DNA of 57,038 nt from an uncultured bacterium (GTDB lineage Bacteria; Actinomycetota; Coriobacteriia; Coriobacteriales; Coriobacteriaceae), in assembly GCA_905215505.1 (NCBI GenBank), contig CAJMPU010000017.1:1-57038 (forward strand), read 5' to 3'. How positions within the stretch are numbered: the stretch's first letter is position 1; each line of letters opens with the position of its first letter. The notes under the pieces were generated by a model. It did not search any database, was not told where the DNA came from, and was given only the letters and a program-made list of their open reading frames with translations. The position numbers and the translations under genes were made by a program. Shown here one piece after another: positions 18,508 through 27,325 of this stretch.

Positions 18508-21500
18508 ATGCAGGCAGATTCCGCTCAGCAGCAGGGCCTTTATCGCCCCGAATTCGACCACGATGCATGTGGCATCGGCGCGCTTGCCGATATCAACGGT
18601 GAGCGCCATCACCAGATTCTGGACGATGCACTGTCCATTCTGGTCAACTTGGAGCACCGCGGCGGCACGGGACTCGAGAAGAACACCGGCGACGGCGCTG
18701 GCATCCTGTTCCAGGTTCCGCATCACTTTTTCCGTAAAGAGGCTCAAAAGTGCGGCCAGATTCTGCCGACAGAGGGCGACTATGGCGTGGCCATGCTGTT
18801 CTTCCCGCAGGACGACAAGGGCGTGGAGGATGCCCGCCGCGTGTTTGAGGAGGGCTGCGCCGAGGCCGGCGTGCCGCTGCTCTTTTGGCGCGAGGTGCCG
18901 GTCGACCCGCACGACCTGGGCGAGACGGCCCGCGCCTGCATGCCTACTATCCTGCAGGCCTTCCTGGGCCGTCCGGACGACACGCCCGCCGGCGATGCCT
19001 TTGAGCGTCGCCTGTACGTGTGCCGCCGCACCATCGAAAAAAAGGCCGACGCCGAGTTTGCCCTGCGCGACAAGATCTTCTATGTGTGCTCCATGAGCTC
19101 GCGCACCATCGTGTACAAGGGCATGCTGGTTGCCACGCAAATGCGCCACTTCTTCATCGATCTTAACGACGCCGCCGTCAAGACGGCCGTAGCACTCGTC
19201 CACTCGCGCTACTCCACCAACACCACGCCCAGCTGGGAGCGCGCGCACCCCAACCGCTTCATCATCCACAACGGCGAGATCAACACCCTCAAGGGCAACG
19301 TCAACTGGATCCGCGCCCGCGAGCCCAACCTGTACAGCCCCGTGCTGCAGCACGATCTTGAGCGCGTGATGCCCATCATCAACCGCGAGGGCTCCGACTC
19401 CGCGATTCTGGACAACGTGCTCGAGTTCCTGGTCATGAACGGTCGCCCGCTCACGCGTGCCGCGTCCATGTTGCTGCCCGAGCCGTGGGATCACAACGAC
19501 AGCCTGAGCGAGGAGCGCCGCGCCTACGACGCTTACCAGTCCATGCTCATGGAGCCGTGGGATGGCCCGGCGGCCATCGCCTTTACCGACGGTCGCACGC
19601 TGGGCGCCGCCCTCGACCGTAACGGCCTGCGTCCCGCCCGCTACTATGTGACGCGCGACGGCCGCTTTATGCTGGCAAGCGAGGTGGGCACCATCGAGGT
19701 GCGCCCCGAGAACATCCTGACGAGTGGCTGTCTGGGGCCGGGCCAGATGCTCGAGGTCGACTTTGCCCGCGGGCGTGTCATCTACAACGATGAGCTGCGC
19801 ACCCGTTACGCCAAGGAAAAGCCCTACCGTGATTGGATTGCCGAGGAGACGCTGACCGTTGACGCGCTCGATGAGCCCGTTGCGGCAACACCCGCCGAGG
19901 ACGCCGAGGTGCCTGCCGCCGTGCGCATGGCCAAGCTCGGCTATCACTGGGATGATGTTGACGAGGTCGTGCGCCCCATGGCCCAGCAGGGCAAGGCCCC
20001 GCTCGCCTCGATGGGTATCGATGCGCCGCTGGCCTGTCTGTCCAAGAAGACGCGTTCGTTCTTTGACTACTTCTATCAGCTGTTCGCCCAGGTCACGAAC
20101 CCGCCCATCGACGCCCTGCGCGAGCATATGGTCACCTCGACCACGCTTTACCTGGGCAACCACGGCAACCTGCTCGAGGACTCCCGTACGGCCTGCCAGC
20201 TGGTTCGCCTGGAGCGCCCGTTGTTCAACGAGGAGGAGTTCGAGCATATCTGCGCCATCGACCGTGTTGGCTTTAAGACCCGCCGTTTCCGTGCCGTGTA
20301 CTGCCGCGATGCCGGCGAGGGCGCGCTGCAGGCTGCGCTCAAGCAGCTTGCAGAGGACGTTGAGGCTGCGGTCCGCGACGGCGTGAACATCGTGGTGTTG
20401 AGCGATCGTGCCGCGGCGGGCGAGGTGCCCGTTCCATCGCTGCTCGCCGTGGGCTGTGTGCACAACCACCTGATCCGCGCCGGCGTGCGCACCTTTGCCG
20501 ACATCGTGGTGGAGTGCGGCGACGCCGTGTCCCCGCACGACTTTGCGGCGCTGGTGGGCTACTCCGCGAGCGGCATCTACCCGTACAACGCGCATGCGTG
20601 CATCCGCGGTCTGGCGGCACGCGGCGACCTGGACGTGACGGCCGAGCAGGGCATCGCCAACTTCAACAAGGCTGCGACCGCCGGCATCGTCTCCATCATG
20701 TCCAAGATGGGCATCTCCACGGTGCAGAGCTACCATTCGGCGCAGATCTTCGAGGCCGTGGGCTTTACGCCGGAGTTCGTCAACGCGTACTTCGCCGGCA
20801 CGGTGAGCCGTGTGGGCGGTATGGGTGTCGAGGACGTTGAGCGCGAGCAAAACGAGCGCTACGACGCCGCGCTCGCTATCCTTAAGAGCTCGGCTCCCGA
20901 TCAGCTGCCCACGCTGGGCCTGACCAAGTGGCGTCCGCTCGGCGGCGAGGATCACCTCATCGATCCGCAGACTGTCTACTTGCTGCAGACCGCCTGCCGT
21001 GAGGACAGCTACGACACCTTTAAGGAGTACAGCGCCCGCCTGCACCGCACCGGCCGTGCCGTGCGCCTGCGCGACCTGCTGGACTTTGATGCCAGCGGTC
21101 GCACTCCGGTGGCACTCGACGAGGTCGAGCCCGCGCTCAACATCGTCCGCCGCTTTAACACCGGCGCCATGTCGTATGGCTCCATCAGCAAAGAGGCACA
21201 CGAGTGCATGGCCATCGCCATGAACCGCCTGCACGGCCGTTCCAACTCCGGCGAGGGCGGTGAGGATCCGCGTCGCGAGACCCCGCTGGCTAACGGTGAC
21301 TCCAAGAACTCCGCCATCAAGCAGGTAGCAAGCGCGCGCTTTGGCGTGACGAGCCGCTACCTGTGCAGTGCCTTCGAGATTCAGATCAAGATGGCCCAGG
21401 GCGCCAAGCCCGGCGAGGGCGGACACCTGCCCGGCAAGAAGGTCTACCCCTGGATCGCCGAGGTCCGTCAGTCCACGCCCGGCATCGGCCTGATCTCGCC

Positions 21501-23193
21501 TCCGCCGCACCACGACATCTACTCTATCGAGGACCTAGCAGAGCTGATCTTTGACCTTAAGAACGCCAACCCCGGCGCACGCGTGTCGGTCAAGCTGGTC
21601 AGCGAGGCCGGCGTCGGCACCATCGCCACCGGTGTGGCCAAGGGTGCTGCCGACAAGATCTTGATCAGCGGCCACAATGGCGGCTCAGGTGCCGCTGCGC
21701 GCGACTCTATCTGGCACGCGGGTCTGCCGCTGGAGCTTGGCCTTGCCGAGGCCCAGCAGACGCTGCTGCAAAACGGTCTGCGCTCACGCGTGGTGCTCGA
21801 GGCCGACGGCAAGCTCATGGACGGCACCGATGTTGCCGTCGCCTGCCTGTTGGGCGCCGAGGAGTTTGGTTTTGCGACCATGCCGCTCATCTCCATGGGC
21901 TGCCTCATGCAGCGCGACTGCCAGCAGGACACCTGCCCGGCCGGTATCGCTACGCAAAATTGCCGCCTGCGTCGCGGCTTCCGTGGCAAGCCCGAGCACG
22001 TTGAGCACTTTATGCTCTTTGTTGCCGAGCAGCTGCGCGAGGTCATGGCGAGCCTGGGCTTCCGCACCGTCGACGAGATGGTCGGCCATCCCGAGTGCTT
22101 GCGCCAGATCGAGGTCCCGGGCAACCGCAAGGCCAACCTGCTCGATCTGACGCCCGTGCTGGCGAGCGCGACCTGCGAGTTCGGTGCCCATATTCCGGGC
22201 GCCGACGGTCGCCACTTCCTGCCGCAGATGGCCGCGGACAGCGAGCTCGACAAGACGCTCGACTCCACGTTGTTTGTGCCCTATACGGCCGATGCCCGTG
22301 CGCACCTGCGTCCGATTCGCTTCCGTGCCGATATCGCCAACGTCAACCGCTGCGTGGGCACCATCCTGGGCAACGCGGTGACCAAGGCGCATCCCGAGGG
22401 CCTGCCCGCCGGCTCCATCACCATCGATTGCGATGGTTCGGCCGGTCAGAGCTTTGGCGCCTTCCTGCCGCGCGGTATTACGCTCAACGTGTGCGGCGAC
22501 GCCAACGACTACTTTGGCAAGGGCCTTTCGGGCGGCGAGGTGTCGGTGCGCCCCAACCCGCATGCGACCTACAAGTTCGACGAGAACATCATCGTGGGCA
22601 ACGTTGCGTTCTTTGGTGCCACGAGCGGCCGCGGCTTCATTAACGGTCTTGCCGGCCAGCGTTTTGCCGTGCGCAACTCCGGTGCCACGGTGGTGGTCGA
22701 GGGCTGCGGCAACCATGGCTGCGAATACATGACGGGCGGTCTGGCGCTCATCCTGGGCGAGGTCGGGCAGAATTTTGCCGCCGGCATGACAGGCGGCGTG
22801 GCCTACGTCTTTGACCAGTACGGCACACTCAATGCCCGCGTGAACCACGAGAGCGTTGATCTCAAGGCCCCGACGGCCGGCGAGCTGGCGCAGATTCGCG
22901 AGCTCATCCAGGAGCACGTGGACGCTACGCAGAGCCCGCGCGGCATCAAGCTGCTCTACAGCTTTGAAACGATGAGCAAGCACTTTGTGAAGGTCATTCC
23001 GACCGAGTATGAGCGCGTGCTGGCGATTGTCGCCGCGGGCGAGGCTGCCGGAAAGACGCATGCGCAGGCTGAGGAGCTGGCGTTTGACATTGTGACCGGT
23101 CGCGCGAGTGCCGCTGATGTCGCTCGCTTTGATGTTGCGGGCGCTGCGTCCGTGGCTGCCGGCTCTGTTGCTTCGACCAAGAAGGAGGCGTAA
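18508..23193 (+). CDS. gltB: Glutamate synthase, large subunit
   Basis: The large (alpha) subunit of NADPH-dependent glutamate synthase, which makes two glutamates from glutamine and 2-oxoglutarate. At 1561 residues it is of standard length. Domains in order: class II glutamine amidotransferase with catalytic Cys21 exposed by removal of a short propeptide (FDHDACGIG); central domain; FMN-binding TIM barrel near residues 830-1200 with the 3Fe-4S motif CLMQRDCQQDTCPAGIATQ; and the right-handed beta-helix GXGXG domain at the C-terminus. A GGGGAGG site precedes the ATG. gltD follows after five bases. An overlapping 1014-residue open frame on the other strand is a high-GC shadow. Confidence 0.97.
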   Translation: MQADSAQQQGLYRPEFDHDACGIGALADINGERHHQILDDALSILVNLEHRGGTGLEKNTGDGAGILFQVPHHFFRKEAQKCGQILPTEGDYGVAMLFFPQDDKGVEDARRVFEEGCAEAGVPLLFWREVPVDPHDLGETARACMPTILQAFLGRPDDTPAGDAFERRLYVCRRTIEKKADAEFALRDKIFYVCSMSSRTIVYKGMLVATQMRHFFIDLNDAAVKTAVALVHSRYSTNTTPSWERAHPNRFIIHNGEINTLKGNVNWIRAREPNLYSPVLQHDLERVMPIINREGSDSAILDNVLEFLVMNGRPLTRAASMLLPEPWDHNDSLSEERRAYDAYQSMLMEPWDGPAAIAFTDGRTLGAALDRNGLRPARYYVTRDGRFMLASEVGTIEVRPENILTSGCLGPGQMLEVDFARGRVIYNDELRTRYAKEKPYRDWIAEETLTVDALDEPVAATPAEDAEVPAAVRMAKLGYHWDDVDEVVRPMAQQGKAPLASMGIDAPLACLSKKTRSFFDYFYQLFAQVTNPPIDALREHMVTSTTLYLGNHGNLLEDSRTACQLVRLERPLFNEEEFEHICAIDRVGFKTRRFRAVYCRDAGEGALQAALKQLAEDVEAAVRDGVNIVVLSDRAAAGEVPVPSLLAVGCVHNHLIRAGVRTFADIVVECGDAVSPHDFAALVGYSASGIYPYNAHACIRGLAARGDLDVTAEQGIANFNKAATAGIVSIMSKMGISTVQSYHSAQIFEAVGFTPEFVNAYFAGTVSRVGGMGVEDVEREQNERYDAALAILKSSAPDQLPTLGLTKWRPLGGEDHLIDPQTVYLLQTACREDSYDTFKEYSARLHRTGRAVRLRDLLDFDASGRTPVALDEVEPALNIVRRFNTGAMSYGSISKEAHECMAIAMNRLHGRSNSGEGGEDPRRETPLANGDSKNSAIKQVASARFGVTSRYLCSAFEIQIKMAQGAKPGEGGHLPGKKVYPWIAEVRQSTPGIGLISPPPHHDIYSIEDLAELIFDLKNANPGARVSVKLVSEAGVGTIATGVAKGAADKILISGHNGGSGAAARDSIWHAGLPLELGLAEAQQTLLQNGLRSRVVLEADGKLMDGTDVAVACLLGAEEFGFATMPLISMGCLMQRDCQQDTCPAGIATQNCRLRRGFRGKPEHVEHFMLFVAEQLREVMASLGFRTVDEMVGHPECLRQIEVPGNRKANLLDLTPVLASATCEFGAHIPGADGRHFLPQMAADSELDKTLDSTLFVPYTADARAHLRPIRFRADIANVNRCVGTILGNAVTKAHPEGLPAGSITIDCDGSAGQSFGAFLPRGITLNVCGDANDYFGKGLSGGEVSVRPNPHATYKFDENIIVGNVAFFGATSGRGFINGLAGQRFAVRNSGATVVVEGCGNHGCEYMTGGLALILGEVGQNFAAGMTGGVAYVFDQYGTLNARVNHESVDLKAPTAGELAQIRELIQEHVDATQSPRGIKLLYSFETMSKHFVKVIPTEYERVLAIVAAGEAAGKTHAQAEELAFDIVTGRASAADVARFDVAGAASVAAGSVASTKKEA

Positions 23194-23198
23194 GTGCC

Positions 23199-24680
23199 AT
23201 GGGTAAGCCCGGTGCTTTTCTTGATATCGATCGCGTGACCCACGAGCTGCGCCCCGTGGAGGAGCGCAGCCATGATTTTGATCCGCTGTACGTGGAGCTC
23301 GATGACGATGCGCGTCGCGCCCAGGCGAGCCGCTGCATGATGTGCGGCGTGGCGTTTTGCCAGATGGGCGCGAGCTTTGGCAAGGCACGTCCGAGCGGCT
23401 GCCCGCTGCATAACCTGATTCCCGAGTGGAATGAGCTGGTGTACCGCGGCCGCTGGGACGAGGCTGCCGAGCGCCTGTCACTCACCTCGCCCATGCCCGA
23501 GTTCACGAGTCGCGTGTGCCCGGCGCTGTGCGAGGCCGCGTGCAACCTGGGTTCGGTCGATGGCCAGCCCACGACGATCCATGACAACGAGCGTGCGATC
23601 AGCGACCATGAGTGGGCAAATGGCGGCCCGCGTCGCTTTGAACCGGCAGGGAAGGGCGCACCCACGGTTGCCGTGGTGGGCTCCGGTCCTGCTGGTCTGG
23701 TGGCAGCATGGGAGCTTGCGCGTCGTGGCGCCCGCGTGACGGTGTTTGAGCGAGACGATCGCCCGGGCGGTCTGCTTATGTACGGCATTCCCAACATGAA
23801 ACTCGAGAAGTCCGTGGTCGAGCGTCGCGTGGCGCTCATGCGCGAGCTGGGCATTGTGTTTGAGCTGGATGCCGATGTGAACGATCCCAAGGTTGCCGCC
23901 AAGCTCGATGACTTTGACGCCGTCGTGGTGGCTGCCGGCGCTCGTGCGCCCCGCGGTCTTTCGGCTGCGAACGTGGATGCTCCGGGCGTGGTGTACGCGG
24001 TGGACTACCTGACGGCTTCGACCGTCTCGGTGCTCGATGGCGGCGAGCCTGCGGTGAACGCGCGCGGTCTGGACGTCGTGGTCATTGGCGGCGGCGATAC
24101 CGGCAACGACTGCGTGGGTACCGCCGTGCGTCAGGGTGCGCGCAGCGTGCGCCAGTTTGAGTTCTTGCCGGCTGCGCCCTATAAGCGCACGGCGAGCAAC
24201 CCCTGGCCGCAGTGGCCAAACGTTAAGAAGACCGACTACGGCCAGCAGGAGGCTATCGCTGCGATGGGTGGCGAGATGCGTGCCTGGGGCGTGGATACGC
24301 TCGAGGTGCTGCTGGACAAGAAGGGTGCGGCTGCGGGTCTGCGCGTGGTCGATCTGGACTGGTCGGCGGGAAAGCCCGAGCGCATCGCGGGCTCCGAGCA
24401 CGAGGTGCCGGCGCAGCTGGTGCTCATCGCCTGCGGCTTTACGGGTCCCGAGCATGGCGTGTTCGATGCGGTGGGCGTGCCTGTTGCCACCGCTGGTCGT
24501 CCGCTGCCGGTGATGGCTGCCGAGGGCTCGCACCTCGCGGCTCGCACGGAGGGTGTCGCCGCGGATGCCGCGCCGGTGTATGTGGCCGGTGACGCCCGCA
24601 ACGGCAGCTCGCTCGTTGTGAGTGCTATGGCCGATGCCCTGGCCTGCGCAGCCGAAGTCGCCGAGGCGCTGGAGCTGTAA
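23199..24680 (+). CDS. gltD: Glutamate synthase, small subunit
   Basis: The small (beta) subunit moves electrons from NADPH through FAD and 4Fe-4S clusters to the large subunit. The 493-residue protein has N-terminal cysteine motifs (RCMMCGVAFCQMG, then CPLHNLIPEWN and CPALCEAACNLG), an FAD-binding GSGPAGLVAAWELARRG, and an NADPH-binding VIGGGDTGNDCVGTA. The start ATG lies five bases after the gltB stop with AAGGAGG inside gltB. It is the second copy of this fold in the window: the flavoprotein at 44240 shares it. A family D palindrome with a T-tract follows and may double as terminator. Confidence 0.96.
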   Translation: MGKPGAFLDIDRVTHELRPVEERSHDFDPLYVELDDDARRAQASRCMMCGVAFCQMGASFGKARPSGCPLHNLIPEWNELVYRGRWDEAAERLSLTSPMPEFTSRVCPALCEAACNLGSVDGQPTTIHDNERAISDHEWANGGPRRFEPAGKGAPTVAVVGSGPAGLVAAWELARRGARVTVFERDDRPGGLLMYGIPNMKLEKSVVERRVALMRELGIVFELDADVNDPKVAAKLDDFDAVVVAAGARAPRGLSAANVDAPGVVYAVDYLTASTVSVLDGGEPAVNARGLDVVVIGGGDTGNDCVGTAVRQGARSVRQFEFLPAAPYKRTASNPWPQWPNVKKTDYGQQEAIAAMGGEMRAWGVDTLEVLLDKKGAAAGLRVVDLDWSAGKPERIAGSEHEVPAQLVLIACGFTGPEHGVFDAVGVPVATAGRPLPVMAAEGSHLAARTEGVAADAAPVYVAGDARNGSSLVVSAMADALACAAEVAEALEL

Positions 24681-24691
24681 AGTAGTCATTC

Positions 24692-24759
24692 AAGAACGTC
24701 CCCAACGACTAGTCATTGGGGACGTTCTTTTTTGTCTAGTCGTTGGGGACACTCTTTGC
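24692..24759. repeat. Family D palindromic repeat, copy D1 (likely also the gltBD terminator)
   Basis: A 38-bp palindrome (24692-24729) beginning AAGAACGTCCCCAACGACTA and ending in its complement, followed by six T bases and then a partial second arm with GTCGTTGGGGACACTCTTTGC. The 38-bp core is identical, in the opposite orientation, to copy D2 at 50736-50773. Because a T-tract follows, it can serve as a terminator for gltBD. Confidence 0.88.
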
Positions 24760-24998
24760 GAGCGATTTGCTCGTTTATCGACGTACGGGTGTTCATTTGT
24801 CGACTTCTTGGGCTGTGGTCACCTGTTGTTTCTGTGGTGGCTGCGGGCATCTGGCTCAAATGAGCGGGTTGGCTGTCTATGTCTACCTGCGGTTTCGTTG
24901 CGGTGCGCTCATTCGGTCAAGTGTCCCGTCAAGTGTTTGGTTAGCATCTGGTTTGCAGTCGAAGGCCTATTTTGCCCGCGCTTGCCTCGGTTGCTCGC

Positions 24999-25040
24999 CC
25001 TCCTCGTAAGCTCAAATTGAGGTCCATCAGTTTGAGGAGG
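24999..25040 (+). promoter_or_regulatory. Leader that can hide the ribosome-binding site of the next gene
   Basis: CCTCCTC (24999-25005) is an exact complement of the ribosome-binding site GAGGAGG (25034-25040), and CTCAAA (25011-25016) pairs with TTTGAG (25031-25036) which overlaps the same site. The two pairings compete. This could be translational control. The remaining part of the gap, 24760-24998, shows no gene or clear signal. Confidence 0.4.
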
Positions 25041-25045
25041 ATGCT

Positions 25046-25753
25046 ATGACTGACCAAATTTATGACCGAGCAGAGCTGGCCGAAGCCGTCGGCAACGATA
25101 TTGCCGACATGGCTCACTTTTGGATGCTGCGGAAGTTTCAATTCCTGGAGCCGGCGCGCGAGCAGTTCGAGATTATCGTCGATCCGTGGCTCAGCTATTG
25201 CGAGGAACCTTCTCAAAACGAAATCATGGCCTACAACATGGCGTTTACCGATTGGATGCTGTTTGAGCGCCCCTATTACCACGGCAAGACGCTGTTGGAG
25301 CTGTATGTGGACGAGCCGCCGGCGTCAATTTCTCCTGCTTCGCTCGGGCGACTTAAGCAGGTGCGTGACACGCAGTATTTCTCGCGCTTTGGCATTTTGG
25401 ACAAGAATCCTGCGTCCGGCATGGTCGTGCTGAAGGACACGCGCACCGACCGTCGCTTTGATGTCTACGACCCACATATCGTGCAAAAGGAACACTGGAA
25501 TGATGGCGCAATTGCGGTACGCCTTGCCTGCGCTGACGATGTCTGGCTGGCGGCGGGGCAGCTCTACCTGTATGACATCGCGCGCCTGAGTGACACAGCG
25601 GTCGACGGGCCGGGCGCGGTGCATCCCGAGGACCTACAGGACGGTTTCGACACCTCGTGCATCAGCTTCTTTTTGCGCCTGGTCCGCGACATCATGGGCG
25701 CCCAGGGGCGGTACGTGAAGTCACTCAACATCTACGAGCAGGAGTGGGAGTAG
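25046..25753 (+). CDS. Conserved-looking protein of unknown function
   Basis: A 235-residue soluble protein that I do not recognise. It has many aromatic residues, no membrane helix and no obvious catalytic motif. The N-terminal half is helical (AEAVGNDIADMAHFWMLRKFQFLEPAREQFEIIV), the middle has alternating strands with GMVVLKDTRTDRRFDVYDPHIV, and the end is again helical. This arrangement might suit a small regulatory or nucleic acid-related protein, but no function should be inferred. A strong GAGGAGG site five bases before the ATG supports the start. Family A repeats follow 41 bases after the stop. Confidence 0.7.
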   Translation: MTDQIYDRAELAEAVGNDIADMAHFWMLRKFQFLEPAREQFEIIVDPWLSYCEEPSQNEIMAYNMAFTDWMLFERPYYHGKTLLELYVDEPPASISPASLGRLKQVRDTQYFSRFGILDKNPASGMVVLKDTRTDRRFDVYDPHIVQKEHWNDGAIAVRLACADDVWLAAGQLYLYDIARLSDTAVDGPGAVHPEDLQDGFDTSCISFFLRLVRDIMGAQGRYVKSLNIYEQEWE

Positions 25754-25793
25754 GGGGGTGGGCAGTTGTCGCCTGCCTTGCCTTCTGCCTTTC

Positions 25794-25933
25794 TGTCTTG
25801 ATCTGTAACGTTTAGGGACAAAAAATCGGTCTTCCTGTTACAGATTGAGACAAAGAGGTGCAATGCTGCACGAATGTCTCGATCTGTAACATCTAGCGGC
25901 CAAAAATCGGTCTTCTTGTTACAGATCAAGACG
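25794..25933. repeat. Family A palindromic repeat array, units A5-A6
   Basis: A5 (25794-25852) and A6 (25875-25933), both 59 bp, linker 22 nt. Arms are TGTCTTGATCTGTAACG / TGTTACAGATTGAGACA and TGTCTCGATCTGTAACA / TGTTACAGATCAAGACG. The two cores share AAAAATCGGTCTTC. The array ends 25 bases before the DUF559-type gene start and may contain its promoter region. Confidence 0.93.
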
Positions 25934-25958
25934 TTTGTCGGTGGAGGCAACGGTGACG

Positions 25959-27029
25959 ATGGTCCATTTGTCCGATGTGGTGGTGATGGAAGTGTCTAAT
26001 ACCGTTTTCAAGCACAAGCATACGACTCGCAACACGTTGGCGCGGAATAGGATGCTCGCGCGACTCACGGAGGCGACCGAGCAAGGTACGCTGCTCGCAA
26101 CGCATGACAATGCCGAGCTCATGTGGCTGCGGCGTCATGTTGGAACCGACGATATCGCGGAACCCGAGCCGTATTTGTTCTGCTTTCAACATGATTGGGG
26201 TGTGCTGACGCCGGCGGAGCGAACGCTGCGTACCATCAAAGGGCTTGCAGAGTTTCATCCCGATTGGGCGTTTTGGGGCTATGACGCGGCGCTTTTGTGG
26301 GGTCTGGAGGTGCCGAATGATCTGCTTGGGTCGCGTTTTCTTGTTAAGACGGGTTGTTCGGTGACGTTGAGCGGCGGGTGCAGGTTGTTGCGTCCGCAGA
26401 TGGCGGGCGCACTCGAGCATGTTGATGGCGTGCGGGTGACGTCGTTTTGGCGCACGGTGGAGGATTGCCTACTGCGTGCGCCGTTCTCCTACGGGTTGGC
26501 GATTGCCGATTCTGCTCTGCGGGCGAAAGGCGTATCACGTGGGGATTTGTGCGAGCGCCTCCGCGCCGATTGCGAGGGCAGGCGAGGGTATCGCAGGGCA
26601 CAGGTGATTGCGTCGTATGCGGACGGGCTGTCTGAAAACGGCGGTGAGTCTCGGTTCCGAGCATTCTTTATTGCGTACGGCTTTCCGGTTCCGGAGCTGC
26701 AGGTGGAGTTTCGCGACCCGCTCGATCCGAGCCAGGTGTTTCGCGTCGACTATTTTTGGCGGCTCGAGGACGGGACGTGTGTCATCGGCGAGCTCGACGG
26801 AAAGGGGAAGTACACCTTGCAGAGCGGCGAGGGTCGGGAGTCGGTTGACCCATTCGTGGCAGAGCGTCAGCGGGAATCTCATCTGACAATGCTCGGGCAT
26901 AAGGTGCTTCGGTTTACGTTTAGCGAACTCAAAGACCCGGGGAAGCTGGTCGAGAAAATGAGGCTGGCGGGTATTCCTCGGCAGGTTGAATTGGCTGAGG
27001 AGTGGAGATGCCAGTGGTATGGGCGCTGA
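25959..27029 (+). CDS. AbiEi-like / DUF559 (Vsr-like fold) nuclease-related protein
   Basis: A 356-residue protein in two parts. The first 200 residues resemble the AbiEi-type antitoxin/regulator seen in many actinobacterial proteins (GTLLATHDNAELMWLRRHV, LTPAERTLRTIKGLAEFHPDWAFWGYDAALLWGLEVP). The last 130 residues look like DUF559, a relative of the very-short-patch-repair nucleases: FRVDYFWRLEDGTCVIGELDGKGKY supplies the D...E-x-DGK pattern of a PD-(D/E)xK-type active site, and ERQRESHLTMLGHKVLRFT closes the fold. Nuclease activity is inference. GGAGG at 25943-25947 fits either the ATG used here or a GTG at 25953. No toxin partner is beside it. The gene is bounded on both sides by family A repeats only 25 and 7 bases away. 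Confidence 0.75.
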   Translation: MVHLSDVVVMEVSNTVFKHKHTTRNTLARNRMLARLTEATEQGTLLATHDNAELMWLRRHVGTDDIAEPEPYLFCFQHDWGVLTPAERTLRTIKGLAEFHPDWAFWGYDAALLWGLEVPNDLLGSRFLVKTGCSVTLSGGCRLLRPQMAGALEHVDGVRVTSFWRTVEDCLLRAPFSYGLAIADSALRAKGVSRGDLCERLRADCEGRRGYRRAQVIASYADGLSENGGESRFRAFFIAYGFPVPELQVEFRDPLDPSQVFRVDYFWRLEDGTCVIGELDGKGKYTLQSGEGRESVDPFVAERQRESHLTMLGHKVLRFTFSELKDPGKLVEKMRLAGIPRQVELAEEWRCQWYGR

Positions 27030-27036
27030 GAGGTTT

Positions 27037-27176
27037 TGTCTCGATCTGTAACGTTTAGAGGTTGTTTGAGCTCGTAATTGTTACAGATCGAGACAAGCCG
27101 GTGAAACGTCGACCGAATGTCTCGATCTGTAACATCAAGGGGCCCAATAACCCTGTACCTGTTACAGATCGAGACA
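27037..27176. repeat. Family A palindromic repeat array, units A7-A8
   Basis: A7 (27037-27095) and A8 (27118-27176), both 59 bp, linker 22 nt. Right arms are both the perfect TGTTACAGATCGAGACA. The array begins 7 bases after the stop codon of the DUF559-type gene. The rest of the gap to the next gene (27177-27325) shows no further signal. Confidence 0.93.
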
Positions 27177-27325
27177 TTTCCCTGGTGTCGCTGGGGTGGG
27201 ACTGCAACGTGTTCCGTCTCCCCACATCCCCTCTTCCTTCCGTTAACCGATGCGTCTGCAGCAATCCAGCGGGACTAGGTGATAATGGACAAATGTTCAA
27301 GTTAATCGTGAGGGAGGAGCTCGAT

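Noticed and set aside
18469..21513. A 1014-residue open frame on the minus strand across gltB, and similar very long antisense frames at 41019-44057, 36713-39037 and 44174-46027
   Set aside because: They lie opposite firmly identified genes, have repetitive Ala/Val/His/Arg-rich content, and show no family motif. They result from high-GC codon bias in the real genes.
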